From the NCBI GenBank assembly GCA_026874595.1, contig CM049318.1:7978741-8042740 (forward strand): a DNA stretch of 64,000 nt, read 5' to 3'. The notes beneath the pieces are model-generated. The model did no database searches and had not been told where the DNA came from. It saw only the letters and a program-made list of their open reading frames with translations. A program made the translations under genes and the position numbers. This document shows, one piece after another, positions 35,565 through 46,600 of the stretch; the first letter of the stretch is position 1; each line of letters begins with the position of its first letter. The DNA is from Sipunculus nudus. Taxonomy: Eukaryota; Annelida; Sipuncula; Golfingiida; Sipunculidae.

Positions 35565-35620
<56 letters not shown>
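35565..35620. repeat. (AT)n microsatellite
   Basis: About 28 AT units. Confidence 0.95.
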
Positions 35621-35623
<3 letters not shown>

Positions 35624-35912
35624 TCAGCTGAAAAATCATGAAACACATAATACGCTTTTCTTAATCTGCCCGAAGGCTTTTACGTTTAGTGTTGATGCAG
35701 GAAAAAAAATCTGAAGATTCATAAAATGACAAGCTCTCTGTACATGTATGTATAAGAAATGCTTTGCTAGCGAAAATACCTCAGCAACAAACCGTGCGTG
35801 CGATGCCATCCATTTGGTCTGTTAATTATCATAAAGTGTTTTGGCTCAGTTTTTCTGCGCAATCGAGTTGGAAACAGAGCGTACCCAGGGGGGCGAGGGC
35901 CATGCTTCCTGA

Positions 35913-35928
35913 CCCCCCCCCCCCCCCC
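35913..35928. repeat. Poly-C tract
   Basis: A run of about 16 C after CTTCCTGA. Confidence 0.9.
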
Positions 35929-36318
35929 AACTCGCCTTTGCATGCAATACTTTGATGAAGAGTTTCCAATTATAGATACTTAATATTTCTGCCTGTGAAA
36001 CCTATAATTAGTGTGACTCAAATAATTTTCAAAACATGAAAATTAAAGTATTTTTTTATTGTGAAACCTGTGACATTTTACCGGTTTTGTCTTGAGATAA
36101 CTAAGAATTAAAAATAACATTTTCCGAGAATATTAAAGCCCCGATTAAGTTAAAATTTTTACTGGCTTTTAGCCTATTGTGTTAGACATATACAAATTTA
36201 TATCATAACTAGAATACGGGTAGTCGACAAGCGACTACGTGTATCCGCCTAAATCAGAGTGGAATGGGTGAAGTAAGGCATGGATTGAGTGGCAAGGGAA
36301 AATTGAGTGTTGCATATT

Positions 36319-38005
36319 AGCATGGATGTCTGCAGCCAAATTGTGTATGTAGGTTGCCCCCCATACCACATAATCCAGAAAGCTGTCCAAGTTGTATACA
36401 TATGCAAAATTTAAGGCAGATAAGTCAAACCACTACATGTATATGAGTGATTTTAGCCCGTGGCAGACAAACAGATGGACGCTGAGCAAAAATGGTTGCA
36501 GGTGACGCCACCAGTTTTGCGTATGATGAAGTGCTATGTGAGATCTATACACATGCAAAATTTTGGCCCAATCGGTCAAACAGTTCCAAAGATATGAGCT
36601 TGGATGTCTGCTGCATAAACTAGAATGCAGGTGGCACCACCTGTCATAAAATCAAGAGAGCTGTCGGGGATGTATAAACCTGCAAAATTTAAGGCAGATA
36701 TGTCAACCCACTGCCGAGATATGAGTGATTTTATCCCATGGCAGACAAACAGACAGGAGCTGTGCAAAAATGGCTGCAGGTGGCGCCACCAGTTTTGCGT
36801 ATGATGAAGAGCCATGTGAGATCTATACACATGCAAAATTTTGGCCCAATCCGTCAAACGGTTCCCGAGATATGAGCTTGGATGTCTGCAGCGTAACATG
36901 AATGTTGGTGGCGCCACCTGTCATAAAATCAGAAAAGCTATCCAGGATGTTTACGCATGCCGAATTTCAGGTGAATTAGTCTAGTCACTGCAGAGATATG
37001 AGTGATTTTAACCCAAGGCAGACGAACAGATGGACACTGTGCAAACATGGTTGCAGGTGGCGCCACCATTTTTTGTGTATGTTATAAAGCTCTCCAAGGG
37101 CTACATTTGTGCAAAGAAATTTTCCTGATCGATCAAACGGTTCCCGAGATATGAGCTTGGATATCTGCAGCGTAAACGTGAATGTAGGTGGCGCCACCTG
37201 TCATAAAATCAGAAAAGCTATCAAGGATGTGTACGCATGCCGAATTTCAGGTGAATTAGTCAAGTCACTGCAGAGATATGAGTGATTTTAACCCAAGGCA
37301 GATGAACAGATGGACACTGTGCAAACATGGTTGCAGGTGGCGCCACCAGTTTTGCGTATGATGAAGAGCTATGTGAGATCTATACACATGCAAAACTTTG
37401 GCCCAATCCGTCAAACGGTTCCCGAGATATGAGCTTGGATGTCTGCAGCGTAAACGTGAATGTTGGTGGCGCCACCTGTCATAAAATCAGAAAAGCTATC
37501 CAGGATGTTTACGCATGCCGAATTTCAGGTGAATTAGTCAAGTCACTGCAGAGATATGTGTGATTTTAACCCAAGGCAGATGAACAGATGGACACTGTGC
37601 AAACATGGTTGCAGGTGGTGCCACCATTTTTTGTGTATGTTATAAAGCTCACCAAGGGCTACATTTGTGCAAAAAAATTTTCCTGATCGGTCAAACGGTT
37701 CCCGAGATATGAGCTTGGATGTCTGCAGCGTAAACGTGAATGTAGGTGGCGCCACCTGTCATAAAATCAGAAAAGCTATCCAGGATGTGTACGCATGCCG
37801 AATTTCAGGTGAATTAGTCTAGTCACTGCAGAGATATGAGTGATTTTAACCCAAGGCAGACGAACAGATGGACACTGTGCAAACATGGTTGCAGGTGGCG
37901 CCACAATTTTTTGTGTATGTTATAAAGCTCTCCAAGGGCTACATTTGTGTAAAAAAATTTTCCTGATCGGTCCAACGGTTCCCGAGATATGTGGGTTTAT
38001 GTGTG
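36319..38005 (+). repeat. 279-bp satellite array, about six units, two alternating variants
   Basis: The phrase GCAGGTGGCGCCACC (or a one-base variant) recurs at 36498, 36776, 37053, 37333, 37611 and 37891, giving periods of 277-280. Each unit carries a second copy of the self-complementary core GGTGGCGCCACC about 120 bases on, then TGTCATAAAATCAGAAAAGCTAT... and GAGATATGAGTGATTTTA. Units at 36498, 36776 and 37333 contain AGTTTTGCGTATGATGAAG and GATCTATACACATGC. Units at 37053, 37611 and 37891 contain TTTTTTGTGTATGTTATAAAGCTC and GGGCTACATTTGTG instead. A partial leading unit starts near 36319. ORFs inside are repeat artefacts. Confidence 0.93.
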
Positions 38006-38156
38006 GAAACAGACGCACAAACGGACGCAGAGCGCAGAGGAAAGGTCAGAGGTCAAAACAAAATCGGGGCGCAGCAGTTCACATGTGACCCGAACATAAT
38101 CCCGGGTTTCGTAAAATTCCGCTCAGCGGTTACGGAGGAGTTCTCCGGACACCTAC

Positions 38157-38176
38157 GCGGCGGCGGCGGCGGCGGC
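38157..38176. repeat. (CGG)n trinucleotide repeat
   Basis: Six to seven CGG units shortly after the satellite array. No coding context was found. Confidence 0.9.
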
Positions 38177-38179
38177 GTG

Positions 38180-41100
38180 CAGCTGAAAACATAGTATCCG
38201 CAAAACTCTGTTTTGGCGGATACAATTAAATATAATAAAAGGATTGCGCATCGATTGCTCAGCGGGTATGCCAAAGCAGGTGTCCATTTCTCTGAATCCT
38301 GTCAACGCCCATGAGAGTCTCAGAAAGATGAATCACGAAATCATTCCGCGGCTGTTTTGGTCTTTTTTCTGTTCGGTCGTTTAGCGTTGTTTGTGGCGCC
38401 ACCTGTCTTAGCCTATGAGACTTAAATTTTGGAAAAGCTCCAACGAAAATAAATAAATAAAAACATACTCCTTTGTATATGACCGAATACTTTTGAGTTG
38501 GAGATCGTACAATTAACAGTATATGTTCAGGAAATCATCTTATGATTTGTTTTGCATAATTTGGCTAACGTACTGGGTGATATATGTTGAAGCAAGTAAA
38601 ATAATATAACATGGAACCTTTTCATGCAGTTATCTAGTTCAATACTCCTGCACAGGCCTGAAGCAATTACCTTGTATTAAGAAAAAAATGAAATGCGTAA
38701 AATTAAGTCGAGACTTAATATATACTGCCATGCTGAATGTCAGCTGGTCCTGTCCACTAATAATTATAGGCTATGCAGACTACAAGTGGAGGGAATCAAA
38801 TCATGCCGCTAAAAAGATACCCAGTTGTTAAGGTTACAATCATGTCAGTCAACGATCACGCCGGTGTAGTTGACCATTTACAAATTTTGCATGGGATCGA
38901 TCGATCGTTTAATGGTTAAAAATCTCCAAGGATATATATACATTTTTTTTTACCACAGTTCGTGCTGAAAAAATCAACTGAAATGCTTCATATTTATTAA
39001 GTGAATATGTCTGACATGTTTTAACAAGACATATCCGTGAAAAAATAATTAACTTGGATAACTTAATTGTAGTGTTAATTTTACTGATATAATATATAAA
39101 AAGGATAGTTCGCCATTTAAAAAAATCTAAGATGAAACTAAGACTTTAAGCTAATACGAGGCCAGTTTACGACAAAATTATGATCACACAACAAAACCAT
39201 TATACCATTTATCATAAGTGAGGGTTTATTTTATCATTTACTGAATTATTTTCCAAAGTATTGGTACCAAAACTAAATATCCCCTTTACACCGGATACTG
39301 TCACTCTCCAAGGGTGAAGGTCACTCAACTCGGTTCCTGTAAAACACGACTCTATGACAACCGATATCGTTCTTATGAATATTCATGACGTGAATTTAAG
39401 CCTGTGAATTTAATAAAGAAAAAACGTCTATAAAGGATCTTATCATTTCTATGACATTTCATTTTGTTAATCAGTGACTTACACATTAATTGTTAAAATA
39501 TCATTCTTTTTTCCTATGACAAACACGGTAAACTGAAAGGAGTAAACATTGTTGATGCGCCTCACTGGATTGCAATTAACACTCATACAAGAACGACCAC
39601 GAACTGTCTCGGCGCATTGTAAGTTGTGGTATTACGTATTTACCGTTAATTAACGAACCATTTAATATACATTATGAGAGATCCTTTGCACAGCCTTCAC
39701 AGTATCGAGTGAAAGGTACCCATTTCCCCACTAGAATTGAAGTTAAGTTCGTTTCAACGGTGTCATATGTGTTTTCATTCCTGGGAAACGAATGTCTTCG
39801 CAATTTCTATTTCTGTAAGTTATAACTGGGAGGAAGTGACAAGTATGATGTAAATTCCAACTGATTGACTCATCCTGTAGAATGTGTTCATGTTTCAAAC
39901 AAGAACTGAAAATATTTCAGCGTTTGGAACCATATTTTGTGCAATTTCCATGAGACCAATCCTTCAGTTCAAATGACTGGACAATCATGAAGAAAGTTAG
40001 TTGAATAATATTAATATTTTAACAGTTAGTATTAGAACTCTGTTCCCTTTTCCCGAAGCCAACTTTACTTTTATTTTTCATTTAATTTTGGAACAAGAAT
40101 CACCAGGCTTAATATAAGAAAAAAAAAAATGATATTTTTGCCATGTTAAAATAATACCATGATTCATCAATTAATGAAGGTGTCATGTAAATGGTTGTAT
40201 TTTTTTATTTTTTCCCTTCAGATACTGAGTAAGCACCCAAATGGATTTTTTTCACATTGACAGGTAACCTGATTCAATCTGACTCAATATTATTAGGCCT
40301 AGCCATATATTGAGTCTAAAATACAAGCCATCGTATATATGCAATTAATCTGTTGCATCTTTTTTGACTGCTTGTTTACTACCTAACATCAAGACACAGG
40401 ATTATACTATTTGGACACCAATAAGAATGTGTTTCATGGTTTCAATGAATCAGTAGCAATAAAAATTAAACTTGGATCAACATTTTTAAACATTTACTGA
40501 CCCTTTTACCAGAGGCATATCAGTGAGTTTAGTAAGGACAGAGAAAAACACTGGTATGGGCACTTTAATACCTCATATTGAGCCTCACAGACTCAAATGA
40601 CTGAGAGCCAGAATATTGTTAGATTTTGTTTAAATGGGCCCACTTTGAAGACTGAAGAGTGAGGCGCTGGCACAGGGTAATGGTTACACCTATAAACACT
40701 ATTGATAAGGACATTGGGTGGTGTGTAGTCTGAGGCTTATATTGTAGAAACTCGCTGTATGGCTATTGGACTCGGTGTATGGCAGGTCTTTATAACATTT
40801 GAGGTCAATTAAATCAGGCTGATAGACAGGTGGTTTGGTTTTGGTACTCTTGTAAATAATATGTCACTTTACCCCACCAGCACGTGGGACTGTGCACAAA
40901 GAGTGCTGGGCTAGTGTACCCTAATGTTTAAACAAAATGGCTGTGGGGCTTTCAATGACTGGCTGGTTGAAGATACAGTATGTATTGCTTGACCCCACTG
41001 CAGAGTGGTATGGTGAGAGTCTACCTCATGGATAGTTGGGACAGAACTTTAAATTACACTTGGGCATATACTGTGGTTGTCTTTTTGTTCCTGAGGGTTT

Positions 41101-42892
41101 CAGATGTGCACTTTTTATGATAGGGGAATTATTGCAATAATAAAACCTTTGTGAACAAGAAGTCCTGTCATGGAAGGCAAAGTTGAAAAGTAAAAGGTTG
41201 ACACTGTGAATAAAAATGGATTGTGTTTGCTCAAATATTGCTATTTTAAATGATGTAAGATTTTTCCAATTGCCTGCCATTAACGAAAAAAATTTTTGTT
41301 GAAAAGCTTTTGATATTGTAAATTCACTTTATAATGGTTATACTATGTGCATAGGTATTTTGTATTGGGACATTTCGAAGATGCAACCCTCGTGAAACAT
41401 TAAAAAATGGAAATTTGCAAAATTTTAACCCCGTGAATAAGAAGCCAACCACAGTATTCCTTGTGCAACTTGAAGACACTAAATTACAAATAACTCCTAC
41501 ATATTGTCAATGATGCAGATGTTAAGACCAGGGTTGGGGCCAGGTACTAGTACCTGTACATGTAGCTAGGTACATAATTCAGAGTACCTAACCTGTATCT
41601 GGCTGTCACATGTAGGAAGTACCTAGTACCTGTACCTGGAGCTAAAGTACTTCACCGGTATAAAGAACTCCAGGTAAATGTGTGATACTGGAAATGGACA
41701 TCAGGCTTGGGTAAATTGCATGTTAAAAGCTATCACCCCTGTCAGGGCAGTTACCTATCTCAAGCAGAGGTAATTACCACGATTTGATCCTTGCTGCCTT
41801 TGAAGTTGAGTTGGCCAGGGCTAGTAGCATGCCAAATATCAAGTCTGTAAGTGTCAAACTCAGAAGGCAGACCCTAAAGTTCACTTATTACTAGGCTTGC
41901 ACTAATTAATAGAGCCCCGTTTTTTCTGTTTTATAAATATTTATTTTCCATTTTAATAAAATCAGAATTTTCTATTTTATCTTTATATTTTATGTAATAT
42001 ACTTGCTACATACTTTTAAGAGTGAATTCTTGTAAAATCAGGATATTTAAATGGATTATGTGTTCACTAAGCTGTTTTTAATTTAGATACTGCTATCATT
42101 GATGCCATAGTTACTTATGTATATTTAAAATTATTCTTGGTCCTTCGCATAAATGGTTCTTTGTCAGACCCACATGTAAGTAATCTTGCGCGCGTGTTCA
42201 CTGAATTGGCAAGACAGTTGGTCTTCATCTGTAAACAAATCAGTAAGGACCTGTTCTGTCTGCGTTTAATGGTCAATCATTTAATTCATTTGAAATAAGT
42301 ATGGTAATATTGTATTCAAAGCTATTTCACCTCAGAGACGCTTTGACATGTGGTAAGATCTGGCTATCCCACTAGAAGATTTTGATCTGTTTGCTTCCTT
42401 TATAAGGTTATGTGAGACCACGCCTGGAACTCCTTTACCCCCCAAAAATGTCACTTATTGGTCAGCAAGCATGTCTTATAACCTTTTTAAAATGATTGTT
42501 TAATGGACCGAAGAAGTGAATCTGGAATAATTCTGATTTGGTTCAGCTGATTACCACCGCACAACTTAACCACATCATTGTATGTCACATAATGGTGGTA
42601 TCAGCGTTTCAAGCATGTTCGTTAATAATCCTAACATCAAAGCTTGGTGCTTACTGTAACAGTTGTGAGTTGAAATTGGCAGACCATGTTTGTTATGTAG
42701 ATGGTTGGCACAGTTTGAAAGATTTTTCTTTTACAAGATATTGGCTGAGAATTTCTTTATTTGCAGTTTAAATCTGCTCTGAATCGGACTTTCTGCCGTA
42801 TTTGTTTCATTTAATATAATTCTGTTTTTGAACACTAAATCAGTTCACAAACCCTAATTCTGTTTTTCTGTACGTTTTTAACAGAAAAACAC
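38180..42892. other. Intergenic sequence upstream of ORMDL
   Basis: No coding exon is recognised. This interval could contain the promoter and the non-coding first exon of ORMDL, because the splice acceptor at 43437-43438 requires an upstream exon. I could not place it. At 41530-41665 there is a cluster of GTACCTG/AGGTAC motifs, including a perfect palindrome (41541-41556). Confidence 0.45.
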
Positions 42893-43190
42893 GGCTCTAA
42901 CTTAAGTGTCAATAAACTGGGCCGTTATCAAGATAAGCAGTGCTCAAGCTCAAATAGGGCTACTTCAGGTCATAGTCCTAGATGTCAATCAAATCTTAGC
43001 TTCATTTGAAAGCCAATCATTGATGGAGCAATGTGTTTGGTTCTCTCAAGGTATACATGTGATCTCAATACACCCAGTGTTGGGTTGATTGGTCTGTTCA
43101 ACTGCTAATTTTTCTTTACGATAACTAATTTGTCAATAACATTCTTTTGTGACAGGGTAGGTATAAAAAAGGAACAAGTAGTAAAAAGAA
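42893..43190 (+). repeat. Dispersed repeat shared with 26845-27130, copy 2
   Basis: Matches copy 1 from TGTCAATAAAC through CAGTGCTCAAGCTC, CTAGATGTCAATCAAATCTT and CCAATCATTGATGGAGCAATGTG to GACAGGGTAGGTATAA. It sits about 250 bases before the first coding exon of ORMDL. Confidence 0.6.
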
Positions 43191-43436
43191 TTATGAAAAA
43201 TTACATTTTATGATTTTTTTAGGATATTTACACATAAAAAGAGTGACTGCAGTAACCAGTGTATTATAAGAAGCATATTCTTTCAACTGTTCTGCTGATC
43301 AGCTAACAACATGGACCATTGAGCATATGTTTATCTGTGAGACAAGCAACAGAAAAAAACTAATAAATTTCATCACTAGAGATTAGTGCAATTTCAGCTT
43401 CAAATTATTATAATAAAAAGTTTTCATCTTTTCCAC

Positions 43437-43438
43437 AG
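43437..43438 (+). promoter_or_regulatory. 3' splice site before ORMDL coding exon 1
   Basis: TTTTCATCTTTTCCACAG is a good polypyrimidine-AG acceptor 31 bases before the start codon. It implies a non-coding 5' exon further upstream, as is usual for vertebrate ORMDL genes. Confidence 0.7.
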
Positions 43439-43469
43439 ATAAAAGAAGTGTTTAACTGAAGCTGCCAAG

Positions 43470-43643
43470 ATGCATGTGGGGACAGCCCACAGTGAGGCAA
43501 ACCCGAATTCCTCGTACTTCAACAGTAAAGGCATGTGGATCACGTACGTGATCGTCATCGCAATCCTGCATTATGTGTTCCTCAGTCTCCCATTCCTCAG
43601 TGTCGCCATGGCATGGACATTCACAAACGTTATTCACAATATG
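43470..43643 (+). CDS. ORMDL: ORMDL coding exon 1
   Basis: 58 codons, ending TTCACAATATG before the donor GTGAGT. Encodes the cytosolic N-terminus with Asn13 and the first hydrophobic hairpin. Confidence 0.97.
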
Positions 43644-46600
43644 GTGAGTAGAAAATTGCTTGATTAGACCATGGTTTGTCCTGCCTTAGATAAGGTCTCA
43701 CCTATCATGCCCTTCTACGGTGTCTCACGGTTCAGCTTCGGAAAACCAGAACGTGGCAGTGATGGTAATGAACATGATGAATATGAAGCCCTCATTCTTG
43801 TGATGTTCATGGCATGTTCTTCCAACAGTATATCACATTCAGCGGTTATAACTATGTTCTCCTACGGTAAAAACATGGTTTGCCATCAAAGATCTTTGAT
43901 AGGCCCTGTTCGTCCTAGTGCTCACCACATACCCAATTTGGTGTTTTTACGTTCTCCTAAGGCAGTGTAACGGCAGCGTCTCACTAACGACGTTCAGTCA
44001 TGTTTTCCTATGGTTTCCTAAGGCAATAGACCATGTTCTTGGAAGACAAGAGGATTCACTGTGGCCCAGCTCCTAATTTTTGACATGCCAAATAAGTTCC
44101 ATACAGGATACCAAGGGGTGCACATTTCGGTGACAGGGACCATATTCTGTCGTGTTCATTTTGAGCATTTCAAAGAGAATGTGGCCCCTGCACAACAACC
44201 TACATTCAATCATGTTAACCTGCAGTGTCATACAGTGAAAGCCATCTTAGCAAGTCCTCCTTTCAAGAACATTGTGAACCGTAGACGGAATGTGGTATGT
44301 GAGAACAAGGCTTTAGTGTGTATAACGATGTTGTAGTAAATCTTCATGCAGCTGCGGAAATGCTTCTGTGGTGTATATAGTATAATATTTCTGACATGTC
44401 TACTGTTATACCTTGACCTACCACCCGCAAACAAGGACTATTTTAACAGTTGTGGTGTACATGAGGGAAGGCAACATACAAGTCAATCCACACAACCAGT
44501 CAACTCAACATTAACAGTAAACCCCTTGCCTGGGGCAAGTAAAATTTTTAGCAAATGGTGGTTGGGCAACCAAAAGTGGGCTCATACTTGCTTAATGTCA
44601 ACCTTTACACAAAGGCCTGAATGTTATTAATCTTAAGTTGACATTTTCTTTTTCAGAGAAATGAAATCATATTTTAAAACCACAACTGTTAAATTACCTG
44701 AATGTTTATCTGTGCAAATGCTTTAGAGCGATTGTATTAAAAAAACAAACATTTGAACATGTTTATTGTTGCAAAATAGTTCTGTGGAACATTCTTCTTG
44801 TGCTTGTGGCTTCAATCACAGATTTTGTCGGATAGGTAAAAATTGAGGTAGGGCAAGTAAACTTTGATGGTTTGGGGTAAGTATTTTAAAAAATTAAAAT
44901 ATTTTCCTCAAATTTGAAACAAACTGTTTCAACCATGTTTGATGATGGGTATGTAAACTGGTGACCTTGATCTGGATTTTCAGGATGAAATCAGCTGGAA
45001 TATAAATTATCTGTGAGATGCTATTACTTTTGAACTTCACTTTATTTTTTTAATAAAATTTGATATGTGAAATAATTCTGTAAAAACTTAAGGAGTTTCA
45101 AGAAACTGGTTACCTGGATCATCATCTTTGAATATTCTATATTTCCCTCCTCAAATTTTGGGATCATAGGCCCATAGGGATGGGAGACATATCTGCTGTT
45201 TTGCATTGCAAACACAACCTCATTCTAGTTATTTATTAAATCAGTCTTTCAACATTCATTGCTATAGGTATGAATAACATGACATGCTAAATACAGTATA
45301 AACAACAGTTCACCTTTGTAGATCTGGCACCTTAATTCTTATTCAAGTACATTAATTTTCACGATTATTTCCGTTATGTAAATATTGCATAATTTTCAAT
45401 TACCTCAGGAACAAGAAGCATGCCATGATACAAAGCACTTAAAAGTTTAAAATCACAAATATTTGACCCTCTTTACAAGAAGCCTGCCACCAGGGCTGCT
45501 ATGTTACACCAGAGCACCAAATCATCTTGATGAAAGGTCATATTTGATAAAATTGTATCAGTATCACCAGATGTCCCTGTATTGATATTTAGATGTTATA
45601 TTTAATACTATAAAAAAAGAAAGTCTAGCATATAACTAGAGACCTCTGGCATTGAAAATATAATATATAGCAGGGCCGGACAATTTTTTTTTTTGCTGAC
45701 TAGCCCATGGGCTAGTCAAGTTTGATTTTTGACTAGCCCGCAGAAAAATTTCACTAGCCTAGTATGTTTCAACAAAATTAAATCAAAAATTAAATATCAT
45801 AAAAATAATCTGATGACAATGAGACATTTTGGCCAAGATGGCGTCCAGGGAAGTCAAATAGACAAAAAATATATGAATTCCTTTATACATACATTCATGT
45901 TTGTGTCTGGTATTAACACTATTCATGAAATGTATTCAATTGTTTTTGATGTTTGCAAAATAGTGAAAACAAGACCTTTATTATAAAAATTTAATTGTGT
46001 AACCGGTATTGAGAAAACATGAAAAATGTGTACCCCTTCCCCACCATCCCAGATTTAGAATTTAAAATTGCCCAAAATGTGTCTTTTGATTACAAAAATG
46101 CAGCGTGCACCTCAAGGTTGTAGAGAAAATCTTGTCTCCTGATCTGCTCGTCGTTGTTTCTATTTTTTTTTATTTTGCAATAAACCAGTTACCTTAAAAT
46201 ATCTCAACAAATTCATAACAAACTCCCTTTGAGTTATCCAAAAATGTTCCTTGACTTATACAATTGTCTCTCTATTCTAAATCTTAATCTTGGCTGAAAA
46301 TGGTTACTTTCTAGAATTTTCAAGAAAATATCAAAGTATTTTCACCAATTACCTGTGGTCATAATTGTTAATGTCATGTTTGTTGCCCCTGTGCTCATTT
46401 GAAAATCTCGCTGGTCAACTGAATTGATTTCGAAAAATTCGAAGGTACAACGTGAACATGTGCCCGTTTTGGATAAAATAACATGAAAACAAGTGATTTT
46501 CGTTTTAAACTGAGGTGGGTTGACGATCGGTGATCTGCCAGAGAAATCTCTTTGACTCTTTTTGATCCCGTCGGCTGTCATGAAGAGCTCACGCAAAACA

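Noticed and set aside
36576-37755. Several similar 70-113-codon ORFs on the minus strand and some on the plus strand
   Set aside because: They are translations of the 279-bp satellite and repeat with its period.
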